35,760 nt of DNA from Nocardioides agariphilus (GCF_015352445.1 NZ_JADKPO010000042.1:1-35760); one strand, 5' to 3'. Shown: positions 14,205-23,433, numbered from the stretch's first letter. The notes: generated by a model not told the origin, from the sequence alone. Numbers and translations are program-made.

Positions 14205-17200
14205 TTGTACCTGAAGAGCCTGACCCTGAAGGGGTTCAAGTCCTTCGCGTCCTCGACGACCCTGCAGCTCGAGCCGGGCATCACGTGCATCGTGGGTCCC
14301 AACGGCTCGGGCAAGTCCAACGTGGTCGACGCGCTGGCCTGGGTGATGGGCGAGCAGGGGGCCAAGTCGCTGCGCGGCGGCAAGATGGAGGACGTCATCT
14401 TCGCCGGCACGTCGGGGCGCCCGCCGTTGGGTCGCGCCGAGGTGCTGCTGACGATCGACAACAGCGACGGTGCGCTGCCGATCGAGTACACCGAGGTGAC
14501 GATCAGCCGCACGATGTTTCGAAGCGGCGGCTCCGAGTACGCCATCAACGGCACCGCGTGCCGGCTGCTCGACGTGCAGGAGCTGCTCAGCGACTCCGGC
14601 ATCGGGCGCGAGATGCACGTCATCGTCGGGCAGGGCCAGCTCGACACGATCCTGCATGCGACCCCGGAGGACCGCCGCGGCTTCATCGAGGAGGCAGCCG
14701 GCGTCCTCAAGCACCGCAAGCGCAAGGAGAAGGCACTTCGCAAGCTCGATGCCACCGACGGCAACCTGACCCGGCTCGGCGACCTCCTCAACGAGATCCG
14801 GCGCCAGCTCAAGCCGCTGGGACGCCAGGCCGAGGTCGCACGCCAGGCGGCGACCGTGCAGGCAGACGTGCGCGACGCGCGGGCGCGGCTGATGGCCGAC
14901 GACCTGGTCACCGCCAGCACCGCCCTGGACCAGGAGCTGGCCGACGAGACGATCCTGGTCGAGCGCCAGCGGGAGGTGGAGGCTCTGATGGGGTCCGCGC
15001 GGGAGCGTGAGACGGCCGTGGAGACCTCGCTGCGTGACGACCTTCCGGCGCTGTCCCTGGCACAGGACACCTGGTTCGCCTTGTCCGGGCTGCGCGAGCG
15101 GCTGCGCGGCACCCAGTCGCTAGCCGCCGAGCGGCTGCGCAACGCTGCCTCCGCGGACAGCGGACCCAGCGACTCCGGCCGCGACCCTGACGCGCTCGAA
15201 CGCGAGGCAGCTGCGGTGCGCGAGCAGGAGCAGGCGATCGCCGCCGAGGTCGAGAGCCAGCGAGCCGCGCTCGAGGCCGCGGTGACCGCACGTCGTACGT
15301 CGGAGGAGGCCGCCGCCGACGAGGAGCGCCGGGTGGCAGGCCTGGTCCGGGCCGCCGCCGACCGTCGCGAGGGGTTGGCCCGCCTCCACGGCCAGGTCAA
15401 CGCCCTGCGCACGCGGGCAGCAGCCGCCGACGACGAGATCGGGCGCCTGCGTGATGCCCACCAGGAGGCTCGCGCCAGGGCGGAGCGGGCGGACCGTGAC
15501 TTCACCTCGCTGGAGACCAAGGTGGCCGGGCTCGACGCGGGCGAGGAGGGACTCGACGCCGAGCACGAGGCCGCGAGCGCACTCCTCGACGACATCAGCG
15601 CCCGCCTCGAGAAGGCCCGCGACGAGGTCCAGCTCGCCGACCGCGAGCGGTCGTCCCTGGCCGCCCGCGTCGAGGCGCTCGAGATGGGTCTGGCCCGTCG
15701 CGACGGCGCGGGCGCGCTGCTGGCCGCGACCGGGCAGGTCTCCGGCCTGCTGGGCTCGGTGGCGGCGCTGCTGTCGGTGCGGTCGGGTTACGAGACCGCC
15801 GTAGCGGCCGCCCTCGGCACGGCCGCCGATGCGATCGCCGTTGCTGGTCCCGACGCCGCGGTGGCCGCGATCGGCCATCTCAAGACCCACGACCTGGGCC
15901 GCGCCGGCATGATCCTCGGCGGCGGGCCGGCTGACGACGGCGACTGGCCCGGCCTGCCGGCCTACGCGACGTACGCCATCGACGCGGTGGAGTGCCCCGA
16001 GGACCTGCGAGGGTCCCTGGCGCGGCTGCTGCACAAGACCGCGGTGGTCGACGACCTGGCGGCCGCGCGGTCGCTGTTGGCCGAGCTGCCCGACGTGACG
16101 GCGGTGACCCGTGAGGGCGACGTACTCGGCGCGTTCAGCGCCTACGGCGGGTCGAGCTCGCAGCCCAGCCTGCTGGAGATCCAGGCGGCGGTGGACGAGG
16201 CATCGGCGCAGCTCGCCGACGCTACGGCCCGAAGCGAGCGGCTCGGCTTCGACATCTCGCGTCTCGACAGCGAGCGCCTGGACGCCCAGCAGCGCGTCGA
16301 CGTCGCGCTGGCCAAGCTGCACGAGTCCGACGCCACCTTGGCGGCGGTGGCCGAGCAGCTGGGGCAGTTCGGCTCGCAGGCGCGCTCCGCGCGCGCCGAG
16401 GGCGAGCGCCTGGAGACCGCGATCACGGCCGCCGAGACGGCGCGCGACCAGGACCTCGCGGGGCTCGCCGAGCTCGAGCAGCGCCTGGGCGCCGCCGAGG
16501 CCGGTCCCGACGAGGAGCCCGACACCACCGAGCGCGAGCGCCTGGTGGAGGCCGCCCGCACGGCCCGAGGCCGCGAGATGGAGGCCCGTCTGGCGTTGCG
16601 CACCTCCGAGGAGCGAGGTCGTGCCCTCCATGGGAGGGCCGACTCCCTGCTTGCCGCGGCGCAGGCAGAGCGCGATGCCCGGGCCCGGGCCGCCGAGCGT
16701 CGCGAGCGGCTGATCCGCGAGGGTCGGGCTGCCGAGGCGGTGGGCACCGCTGTCGCCGTCGTACTCGCCCGCCTCGAGGTCTCCGTGCACCTGGCAGCCG
16801 AGGAGCGGGCGGCCGTCGAGGCCACCCGGCGCGACCGTGAGCAGGAGCTGGTGGCCACGCGGACGCGCCTGCGTGAGCTGTCGGCCGAGCACGACGAGCT
16901 GATCAGCTCGGTCCACCGCGACGAGATGGCTCGCACCCAGCAACGGATGCGCATCGAGCAGATCTCCGAGCGCGCGCTCGAGGAGCTCGGCCTCGACGTC
17001 GAGGGACTGGTGGCCGACTACGGTCCCGACAACCCCGTCCCGGCGACCTCGACCGACGACGACGGCAACCTGCCGGACCCCGTCCCCTACGTGCGCGAGG
17101 AGCAGCAGAAGCGGTTGCGCACCGCCGAGCGGGCCCTGGCCATGCTCGGGCGGGTCAACCCGCTGGCGCTGGAGGAGTACTCCGCGATGGAGGAGCGGCA

Positions 17201-17753
17201 CAAGTTCCTCACCGAGCAGCTCGAGGACCTCAAGAGGACCCGCAAGGACCTCCTCGACATCGTCCGTGAGGTCGACGCTCGCGTCGAGCAGGTGTTCACC
17301 CAGGCCTACGCAGACGTGTCGGCAGCCTTCGACCAGACCTTCGCCCGCCTGTTCCCCGGTGGTGAGGGCCAGCTGGTCCTGACCGACCCCGACGACATGC
17401 TCAACACCGGCATCGAGGTCGAGGCCCGCCCTGCCGGCAAGAAGGTCAAGCGCCTCTCGCTCCTGTCGGGCGGCGAGCGGTCATTGGTCGCGGTGGCGTT
17501 CCTGGTGGCGCTGTTCAAGGCGCGGCCGTCGCCGTTCTACATCCTCGACGAGGTCGAGGCCGCGCTCGACGACACCAACCTCGGACGGCTGCTGGAGATC
17601 TACGAGGAGCTGCGTGAGAACTCCCAGCTGATCGTGATCACCCACCAGAAGCGCACCATGGAGGTCGGTGACTCGCTGTACGGCGTGACCATGCGTGGCG
17701 ACGGTGTGTCCGCGGTCATCAGCCAGCGACTGCGTGAGTCCGAGCCGGTGTGA
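14205..17753 (+). CDS. smc: Chromosome segregation/condensin ATPase SMC
   Basis: This 1182-aa SMC protein organises and segregates the chromosome together with ScpA/ScpB, which are not in the window. The N-terminal head begins YLKSLTLKGFKSFAS and has Walker A GPNGSGKSN. Long coiled-coil arms flank a central hinge (about residues 500-650). The C-terminal head has the ABC signature LSGGERSL (1087-1094) and Walker B FYILDEVEAALDD. The start is TTG, chosen because GAGGAG at 14194-14199 lies 5 nt upstream and the family N-terminus begins here. It precedes ftsY with one small gene between. Confidence 0.97.
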   Translation: MYLKSLTLKGFKSFASSTTLQLEPGITCIVGPNGSGKSNVVDALAWVMGEQGAKSLRGGKMEDVIFAGTSGRPPLGRAEVLLTIDNSDGALPIEYTEVTISRTMFRSGGSEYAINGTACRLLDVQELLSDSGIGREMHVIVGQGQLDTILHATPEDRRGFIEEAAGVLKHRKRKEKALRKLDATDGNLTRLGDLLNEIRRQLKPLGRQAEVARQAATVQADVRDARARLMADDLVTASTALDQELADETILVERQREVEALMGSARERETAVETSLRDDLPALSLAQDTWFALSGLRERLRGTQSLAAERLRNAASADSGPSDSGRDPDALEREAAAVREQEQAIAAEVESQRAALEAAVTARRTSEEAAADEERRVAGLVRAAADRREGLARLHGQVNALRTRAAAADDEIGRLRDAHQEARARAERADRDFTSLETKVAGLDAGEEGLDAEHEAASALLDDISARLEKARDEVQLADRERSSLAARVEALEMGLARRDGAGALLAATGQVSGLLGSVAALLSVRSGYETAVAAALGTAADAIAVAGPDAAVAAIGHLKTHDLGRAGMILGGGPADDGDWPGLPAYATYAIDAVECPEDLRGSLARLLHKTAVVDDLAAARSLLAELPDVTAVTREGDVLGAFSAYGGSSSQPSLLEIQAAVDEASAQLADATARSERLGFDISRLDSERLDAQQRVDVALAKLHESDATLAAVAEQLGQFGSQARSARAEGERLETAITAAETARDQDLAGLAELEQRLGAAEAGPDEEPDTTERERLVEAARTARGREMEARLALRTSEERGRALHGRADSLLAAAQAERDARARAAERRERLIREGRAAEAVGTAVAVVLARLEVSVHLAAEERAAVEATRRDREQELVATRTRLRELSAEHDELISSVHRDEMARTQQRMRIEQISERALEELGLDVEGLVADYGPDNPVPATSTDDDGNLPDPVPYVREEQQKRLRTAERALAMLGRVNPLALEEYSAMEERHKFLTEQLEDLKRTRKDLLDIVREVDARVEQVFTQAYADVSAAFDQTFARLFPGGEGQLVLTDPDDMLNTGIEVEARPAGKKVKRLSLLSGGERSLVAVAFLVALFKARPSPFYILDEVEAALDDTNLGRLLEIYEELRENSQLIVITHQKRTMEVGDSLYGVTMRGDGVSAVISQRLRESEPV

Positions 17754-17805
17754 TCTGCTGGGTGAGGTTTTGGTTTTCGGGTACTGATCTCGGGAGGGTG
17801 ATGAG

Positions 17806-18102
17806 ATGACCCAGATCGTGGTGTCGATGGCTTTGATCGTGCTGGTCGCCGCGGTGGTGGCCGTCTACGTGGCCTTTCCCCATCGTGGCGAGGACCTGCC
17901 CGGAGCCCCGTGGCTGGGCCGGCTGATGCGGCGGGGTGCCCGCTCGCTGCCGACCGTGGAGCCCGAGCCCGGCGACGTGATGCCGTCAGACGGCGGCTCG
18001 CCGGAGCCGGTCGAGTCGCCGATCCAGACCCAGGTCGCCGAGCCCGGTGAGGTCGGCCTCGGCCCTGTGCCAGGGGGCATCGCCGGGCAGCACCGGGCCT
18101 GA
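17806..18102 (+). CDS. Small single-pass membrane protein, function unknown
   Basis: This 98-aa protein has one N-terminal hydrophobic segment (VVSMALIVLVAAVVAVYVAF) and a Pro/Glu/Gly-rich tail. A GGGAGG at 17792-17797 supports ATG 17806; ATG 17801 is out of frame and runs straight to a stop. It lies between smc and ftsY. The family is not recognised; the membrane segment, ribosome-binding site and codon bias support coding. Confidence 0.6.
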   Translation: MTQIVVSMALIVLVAAVVAVYVAFPHRGEDLPGAPWLGRLMRRGARSLPTVEPEPGDVMPSDGGSPEPVESPIQTQVAEPGEVGLGPVPGGIAGQHRA

Positions 18103-18120
18103 GTCGGGGCCTGTCGCGAT

Positions 18121-18147
18121 TTCTCGAGACGGGGTGACCGGCTGGTT
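18121..18147. repeat. Possible remnant of the palindromic REP-like element
   Basis: TTCTCGAGACGG at 18121-18132 is the exact reverse complement of the CCGTCTCGAGAA end of the right-hand repeats, and CTGGTTGG follows at 18140. The hairpin core is lost. Confidence 0.3.
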
Positions 18148-18149
18148 GG

Positions 18150-19283
18150 ATGGGGCCCATGGGTGAGTGGCTCTACCTGATCATCGGCGTCGTCGTCGTC
18201 GCGGTCGGTCTGACGGCCGGGCTGGTGACCACCACGCGTCGTCGCAAGACGCCCGAGCTGTCGGGTCGCCGTACCGACGTCATCGCCCCACCCGAGGCGC
18301 CCTCGGACGTCCCCGTCGCCGACGACCTGCTCGTCGAGCCGGCCGCCCCGACGACGGAGAAGCCGGAGACCACCGCCTCCCGCCTGGTGCGGCTGCGTCA
18401 GCGGCTGGCCGGCGCTCAAGGCGGGTTCGGCCGCGGCCTGCTCGCCCTGCTCTCGCGCGAACGGCTCGACGAGGACACCTGGGAGTCCATCGAGGACACC
18501 CTGCTGACCGCCGACGTCGGCGTCGCACCCACGCAGGAGCTGGTCGACAGGCTGCGCACCCGGCTGCGGGTCGGCGGCGCCGAGGCCCAGGACCCGCGCG
18601 AGGTGCTGCGCGAGGAGCTGGTGGCGCTCGTCGGTCCCGATCTCGACCGGCGCTTGCAGATCTCAGGTGCCGACGGTCACCCGGGCGTGGTGCTCGTCGT
18701 GGGCGTCAACGGCACCGGCAAGACCACGACCGTGGGCAAGCTCGCCCGCATCCTGGTCGCCGAGGACAAGTCGGTCGTGCTCGGCGCGGCCGACACGTTC
18801 CGGGCGGCGGCCGTCGAGCAGCTGGCCACCTGGGGCGAACGCGTGGGCGTCGAGGTGGTCCGCGGCGCCGAGGGCGGGGACCCGGCCAGCGTGGCCTTCG
18901 ACGCGGTGCGCGAGGGGGACGAGCGCGGCGTCGACACCGTCATCGTCGACACCGCCGGCCGGCTGCAGAACAAGGCCGGCCTGATGGACGAGCTCGGCAA
19001 GGTCAAGCGGGTCATCGAGAAGGTGGCCCCGGTGACCGAGGTCTTGCTCGTCCTCGACGCGACCACCGGCCAGAACGGCCTGATCCAGGCCCGCGTCTTC
19101 GCCGAGGTCGTCGACGTGACCGGCATCGTGCTGACCAAGCTCGACGGCTCGGCCAAGGGCGGCATCGTGGTCGCCGTCCAACGCGAGCTCGGCGTACCCG
19201 TCAAGCTCGTCGGCCTCGGTGAGGGACCCGACGACCTGGCCCCCTTCGAGCCGCGAGCCTTCGTCGACGCCCTGCTCGGCTGA
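18150..19283 (+). CDS. ftsY: Signal recognition particle receptor FtsY
   Basis: This 377-aa GTPase docks the SRP-ribosome complex at the membrane and pairs with Ffh (33495-35072). A membrane anchor lies at the N-terminus (LYLIIGVVVVAVGLTAGL), followed by a linker rich in Pro, Glu and Ala, then the N domain and the G domain. GTPase motifs are GVNGTGKTTT, DTFRAAAVEQL, DTAGRLQ and TKLDGSAKGG, and GLGEGPDDLAPF closes the fold. ATG 18150 and ATG 18159 are both in frame and cannot be distinguished. It converges on the glycosyltransferase gene across a double hairpin. Confidence 0.96.
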   Translation: MGPMGEWLYLIIGVVVVAVGLTAGLVTTTRRRKTPELSGRRTDVIAPPEAPSDVPVADDLLVEPAAPTTEKPETTASRLVRLRQRLAGAQGGFGRGLLALLSRERLDEDTWESIEDTLLTADVGVAPTQELVDRLRTRLRVGGAEAQDPREVLREELVALVGPDLDRRLQISGADGHPGVVLVVGVNGTGKTTTVGKLARILVAEDKSVVLGAADTFRAAAVEQLATWGERVGVEVVRGAEGGDPASVAFDAVREGDERGVDTVIVDTAGRLQNKAGLMDELGKVKRVIEKVAPVTEVLLVLDATTGQNGLIQARVFAEVVDVTGIVLTKLDGSAKGGIVVAVQRELGVPVKLVGLGEGPDDLAPFEPRAFVDALLG

Positions 19284-19303
19284 CGCCTGACAGGCAATAT
19301 CGA

Positions 19304-19335
19304 CAGCTGACAGGGGATATTTCACCTGTCAGCTG
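19304..19335. terminator. Hairpin between convergent ftsY and glycosyltransferase genes
   Basis: CAGCTGACAGG (19304-19314) and CCTGTCAGCTG (19325-19335) form a perfect 11-bp stem with a 10-nt AT-rich loop, 20 nt after the ftsY stop. It can act on either strand. Confidence 0.65.
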
Positions 19336-19338
19336 CGG

Positions 19339-19362
19339 ATTTCACCGGCCGGCCGGTGAAAT
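19339..19362. terminator. 24-bp perfect palindrome, bidirectional terminator
   Basis: ATTTCACCGGCC is followed directly by its reverse complement, giving a perfect 24-bp palindrome whose ends are A/T-rich on both sides, so each transcript ends in a short U run. It lies between two converging genes. Confidence 0.7.
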
Positions 19363-19375
19363 TTCCTCGAGGGTC

Positions 19376-22300
19376 TCAACGCGCCAGCAGCCGTACGGCG
19401 TCCTCGAGCAGGACCTCGGCCCGGTGGTCGAAGGAGTGCTCGCGGATCACCTTCTCGGCGAGGGCGAGGCGGGTCTGGTACGACGGGAAGGCGGCGTCAG
19501 GGTCGGCTAGCAGCGGGCGCATCTCGGTCTCGTCGTGGAAGGTCTGGACGACGTCGCCGAACACCTCGCTCAGCCCGTCGATCTCGTCGGAGACCAGACG
19601 GGCCCCGCAGGCGGCGACGTCGAAGAGCCGGTTGGCCAGGAAGCCGTCGCGGCGCATGTCGTCGTGGTGGTCGTTGAGCACGACGCCGGCCGAGCAGTAC
19701 AAGGCCCCGAGCTCCTCGTTGGCCACGACGGTCGAGGCGATCAGGTCCGGCGACAAGAACCGGTCCCAGTCGGCGCCGTGCACCTCGACCCGTGCGCCGA
19801 CGGCGAGGGCAGAGCGCACGGAGCGCCGGTAGACGTCGCGCGAGTTGCCGACGAACAGCACGGGGGCCCCGGTGTCGGGCTCGCCCCGCGAGGGGTTGAA
19901 CAGCCTCGGGTCGGTGCACTGCAGCAACGGCGTCACGGCGACGCCGGCCGCAGCGCCGGCCCGGGCTGCCCACGTCGTGCTGGCGGCGTAGACCCGGTCG
20001 AAGGAGGCCAGCTCGGCGGCGTCGACGAGGTCGGGATGGCTGATCACCCACTCCAGGTTGACCCGGCCGGGGCGCGGGACGACCCGATCGAGACCGCGCA
20101 GCACCAGCACCACGTCGTCGAGGTCGCGGGAGTCGCGCTGTCGCAGGTCGCGGTTGTCGACGCTGACTCGCTGGCCGAGCCGGGTGAGCGCCTCGGCCAG
20201 CGAGCGCGCGAAGTAGGCATCGCCCCAGCGCTGGCCTCTCGGGCCGGAGGGGGCGGCGATGTCGAGTGCCCAACGGAGCGCGGGTGGTCCCTGGCGTACG
20301 GCGGCGCGTCGCGGCCGCACGAGAGTGCGCGGCGCCAGAGCCGGAGCGTCGAGGGGTCCACGGGCTGCGCCGGCGGGCGCCTCCCACCGGCGGCCGACGA
20401 CCTCGAAGCCGGCGCCGGCCCATGCCTCGTCCGAGCCCGGGGGAGGTGAGGGCCAGCGTTCCTGCAAGGCACGCACGTCTGCGGACGCGGTGTCGAGTCG
20501 GGCCAGCTGCCTCGGCTTGATCACCATGGCGGCCTCGGGGACCACGACCGTCGCGGCGCCGTCGTTGACCGCGAGCCGGATGCCGAGCTCGATCTCGGGG
20601 AGCGTGTCGCCCATCCAGACGTCGAAGCCATGGGCGCGAACGAGGTCGGCGCCGCGCACCGCGACCACGGGGGACAGGGGTGCCGGGACGCGTCGGGCTT
20701 CGAGCGCGGCCGCATCGCTGACCGGAAGCCCGGCCATGAACGCCTCGGGGTGCGTGCGGCCCGGGCCGAACACCGCGCCCGCGCTGACCACGAGGCCCGG
20801 ACGGTCGGTCACCAGGGGCTGGGCGATCGCGACGGCAGGGTCGTCGAGTGCGGCCACCAGGGCCCGGAACGCGTCGCGAGGCGGGTTGACGCTCGTGCGG
20901 GCCAGCACCACGACCTCGCCGGTCGTCTGGGCGATCCCGATGTTGGTCGACAGGGCCGCGCCCAGTCGGGGGAGCGTGGCCATCAGCCGTGCCCGAGGGT
21001 AGGTCGCCATCAGCATGGCGAGCGGCAGCTCGACGTGGCGCGGCAGGTGCGAACCGACGACCACCAGCTCGATGTCGTCGGCCTCCCCGAGAGGCGCCAT
21101 GGTGCGGGTGACCCATCGGACGGTGCGTGCCAGGTCAGGGGAGGCGGGCAGGACCACGCTGACCCGGCCGCGCTCGCGAGGTCGTCGGCCGGCCGCCTCC
21201 CAGTCGACGAGGTGCCGCTCCACGATGGCCGCCGTCCACCGCGGGTCCTCCTCCTCGGGGTCCGTGCGGTCGACGAGCACCCGGCGTACGGGTCGCAGCC
21301 GCGCGTCCTCCGAGAGCCTGAGCACGAGGTCGAGACCCTCGGCGCCGCCGAGCGTCTCGTCGAAGCCGCCGAGCTGTGTCACCAGGTCGCGCCGCACCAC
21401 CAGGCAGGCCAGGTCGAAGTGGTCGTGGGCCAGCAGGTGCTCGCGGCGACCGCCCACGACACGGAACCACTCGCCCCCTGCGGCGTCCGGAACCCGCATC
21501 GCTGCATGCGCCATCGACGCGCCTGACGCGTGCAGGTGCCCGACCATGACCCTCAAGAAGTCGGGCCGCCAGGCGTGGGCGGTGTCCGCGAAGGCGACGT
21601 AGGTGCCGCGAGCCTTGCCCAGGGCCGCGTTGCGGGCGCGGGCGGTGCTGCCCCGGGGGACCGTCAGTGGCACCACCCGCGGTTCGAAGGCCGCCACTCC
21701 CGTGAGCACGGCGGTGGTGTCGTCGTCCGAGCCGTTGTCGACCACGACGAGCTCCCACCCGGAGTACGTCTGCGCCTGGACGGCGTCGACGACCTCTCGC
21801 AGGCGGGGTCCGTCGTCGTGGACCGTGAGGACGATGCTGACCAGCGGCTCGTCGCCGACCGGCAGGGCCGGCGGGTCGGGCGTCGGCGTCGGTGCTCGCC
21901 TGCTGCTGCGGTGAGCTCTGCGCACGCCTGCCGAGGAATGGCGACGCTCCGCAGCCTCGAGTGCTGCGGCCCGCAGGTGGCCCCACCTGACTTGGCGAAC
22001 GCCTTCGGGGACCGGCACGAGGCTGTCGTCGCCCGCCTGGGAGACCCACCACGACAACGGGCCGTAGGTGTGCCGTGCGGCCTGGGGGTGCTCGTCCAGG
22101 ATCCTGCGGACGTCGACGAGCGGATGGGGCGACACCTTCGAGCGGGCGGTGCCCTCGCCGAGGTACGCCGCGAGGGAGCGGCCCGCCCACGACTGCTCGA
22201 AGAGCGGGTGGGGCGAGCACTTCGCGTCCTGTTCCAGGAGTCGCTCGAGCGCTTCGCGGTCGGTGTTGAACACCATGCCCAGCTGTGCGCCGACCCAGTC

Positions 22301-22381
22301 GCGGTCGAGCAGTCCTGAGGCGAGGATCGCCTGTGGGTCGGCAGGCACGTGAGGGGCGCGGGTTCGAGACTCAGGGGGCAC
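19376..22381 (-). CDS. Large multidomain glycosyltransferase (GT2 plus CgeB-like C-terminus)
   Basis: This 1001-aa protein probably builds cell-surface glycan. An N-terminal region of unknown type (1-170) precedes a GT2 domain (about 180-400; LVSIVLTVHDDGPRLREVVD and VVVDNGSDDDTT, with a degenerate DxD as FADTAH). A second GT2-like domain (about 408-640; RVSVVLPASPD, LSTNIGIAQTTGEVVVLART) lacks an obvious DxD and may be inactive. The C-terminal part (about 720-1001) resembles the CgeB/glycosyl-transferase 1 type, with VLFVGNSRDVYRR and RLFDVAACGARLVSDEIDGL. No signal peptide is seen. The GTG start overlaps the upstream gene by 11 nt, so they form one transcription unit. Acceptor and sugar are unknown. 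Confidence 0.75.
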   Translation of the reverse strand: MPPESRTRAPHVPADPQAILASGLLDRDWVGAQLGMVFNTDREALERLLEQDAKCSPHPLFEQSWAGRSLAAYLGEGTARSKVSPHPLVDVRRILDEHPQAARHTYGPLSWWVSQAGDDSLVPVPEGVRQVRWGHLRAAALEAAERRHSSAGVRRAHRSSRRAPTPTPDPPALPVGDEPLVSIVLTVHDDGPRLREVVDAVQAQTYSGWELVVVDNGSDDDTTAVLTGVAAFEPRVVPLTVPRGSTARARNAALGKARGTYVAFADTAHAWRPDFLRVMVGHLHASGASMAHAAMRVPDAAGGEWFRVVGGRREHLLAHDHFDLACLVVRRDLVTQLGGFDETLGGAEGLDLVLRLSEDARLRPVRRVLVDRTDPEEEDPRWTAAIVERHLVDWEAAGRRPRERGRVSVVLPASPDLARTVRWVTRTMAPLGEADDIELVVVGSHLPRHVELPLAMLMATYPRARLMATLPRLGAALSTNIGIAQTTGEVVVLARTSVNPPRDAFRALVAALDDPAVAIAQPLVTDRPGLVVSAGAVFGPGRTHPEAFMAGLPVSDAAALEARRVPAPLSPVVAVRGADLVRAHGFDVWMGDTLPEIELGIRLAVNDGAATVVVPEAAMVIKPRQLARLDTASADVRALQERWPSPPPGSDEAWAGAGFEVVGRRWEAPAGAARGPLDAPALAPRTLVRPRRAAVRQGPPALRWALDIAAPSGPRGQRWGDAYFARSLAEALTRLGQRVSVDNRDLRQRDSRDLDDVVLVLRGLDRVVPRPGRVNLEWVISHPDLVDAAELASFDRVYAASTTWAARAGAAAGVAVTPLLQCTDPRLFNPSRGEPDTGAPVLFVGNSRDVYRRSVRSALAVGARVEVHGADWDRFLSPDLIASTVVANEELGALYCSAGVVLNDHHDDMRRDGFLANRLFDVAACGARLVSDEIDGLSEVFGDVVQTFHDETEMRPLLADPDAAFPSYQTRLALAEKVIREHSFDHRAEVLLEDAVRLLAR

Positions 22382-23330
22382 GGCGGTACTCCACCTGTCG
22401 GCGCAGCGGCACCAGCGCCGGAGGCGTGGATCGCAGCTTCTCGTGGGGTCGCGGCGGATAGTACGCCGCGGTCTCGTCGAGGAAGTCGCGCACGCCTGCG
22501 AACGCGTCGGGGAGACGCTCCTCGCAGTAGGTCAGCAGCTTGTCGGCGCCCAGACCGTAGGGGTCGTACCGCAAGGTGTCGAGCTTGACGAAGGGGAGCC
22601 GCCCGTTGTCGAGGGCCCGGTCGGCCAGCGCCGCGGCAGGGTTCCAGGGCTCGCGCGATCGCTCCCGCAGCTTCTCCAGGCCCTCCCGCGAGCGACTGAC
22701 CCCGGGACGGTGAGCCGCCCACCACCGGACGCGTCGCCGGGCGAGCCGCTTGTCGGCGTCGGTCTCCCGGAAGTAGGCACCCGAGCGGAATCCGGCCCCG
22801 TGCAGCCCCAGGCTCAGACCCACCTCGTGACGCAGGATCACCTGACGGCGCGTGGACAGCGGGTCCAGCCCCGACCAGAACCGGCGGTAGGTCTGCGACC
22901 CCACGACCCAGGGGCGGAAGGCGACGAAGAAGCTCTGCACATGGGGAGCAACCCGGTCGGTCACGGTCAGTCCCCAGAAGTCCACGGGTTCGGCGGCCAT
23001 GCGGTCGAAGATCGCGAGGTACGGAGTGACGGGCACGTAGGTGTCGTTGCAGATCACCACCTCGTCGTACGACGAGAGGTCGCCGCGCCCGAAGAGTCCC
23101 GCTCGGTGCAGGCCGACCTGGTAGCTGGTGAAGTCATAGCCGTAGTTGGGTCGCTCGACCAGCTCGGCACGCTCGCCGAGCCACGCGCGGGAGCGGTCGG
23201 TGAGGTCCGCGGTGGAGACGACCAGCAGCCTGTCGACCGCGGACGCGAGCGTCTCCACCTGGCGGCGTACGTGGGGTCCGACGCCACCCCGGTGGTCGTA
23301 GTGGGCCATCACGGCCAGCCGTCGGCTCAC
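22371..23330 (-). CDS. RgpF-like rhamnan synthesis family protein
   Basis: This 319-aa protein matches the RgpF family (rhamnan synthesis protein F), glycosyltransferase-like proteins of cell-wall polysaccharide assembly. Diagnostic stretches are the N-terminal LAVMAHYDHRGGVGPHV, ERPNYGYDFTSYQVGL, VVICNDTYVPVTP, VDFWGLTVTDRV and the HVQSFFVAFRPWV segment. The GTG at 23330 lies 7 nt after a TAACCT -10 box, giving a leaderless mRNA. A CTCACGTGAG palindrome at 23330-23339 covers the predicted transcription start and could be an operator. The stop overlaps the next gene by 11 nt. Confidence 0.78.
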   Translation of the reverse strand: MSRRLAVMAHYDHRGGVGPHVRRQVETLASAVDRLLVVSTADLTDRSRAWLGERAELVERPNYGYDFTSYQVGLHRAGLFGRGDLSSYDEVVICNDTYVPVTPYLAIFDRMAAEPVDFWGLTVTDRVAPHVQSFFVAFRPWVVGSQTYRRFWSGLDPLSTRRQVILRHEVGLSLGLHGAGFRSGAYFRETDADKRLARRRVRWWAAHRPGVSRSREGLEKLRERSREPWNPAAALADRALDNGRLPFVKLDTLRYDPYGLGADKLLTYCEERLPDAFAGVRDFLDETAAYYPPRPHEKLRSTPPALVPLRRQVEYRRAP

Positions 23331-23337
23331 TCACGTG

Positions 23338-23343
23338 AGGTTA
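23338..23343 (-). promoter_or_regulatory. -10 box of the rgpF-like/glycosyltransferase operon
   Basis: The minus strand reads TAACCT here, 7 nt before the GTG at 23330. No Shine-Dalgarno lies between them. Confidence 0.5.
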
Positions 23344-23375
23344 CCGAACAGCCTTAGCGCGCTGTTCACCTGCTT

Positions 23376-23433
23376 GTAACACCGGGCGACGGTTCTTTTC
23401 CTGACCGAAACCTGGCGCGGCGTACGTCGAAAC
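23376..23433. promoter_or_regulatory. Candidate GlnR-type nitrogen-control region upstream of amtB
   Basis: GTAAC at 23376-23380 matches the GlnR a-half-site. GAAAC at 23407-23411 and at 23429-23433 match the b-half-site and lie exactly 22 bp apart, two helical turns. The a-sites expected 11 bp before each GAAAC are poor (TTTTC and CGGCG), so this is only suggestive. amtB in actinomycetes is a known GlnR or AmtR target. Confidence 0.3.

Noticed and set aside
15120-17201. 693-codon minus-strand frame opposite smc
   Set aside because: Antisense shadow of a gene with clear SMC motifs.
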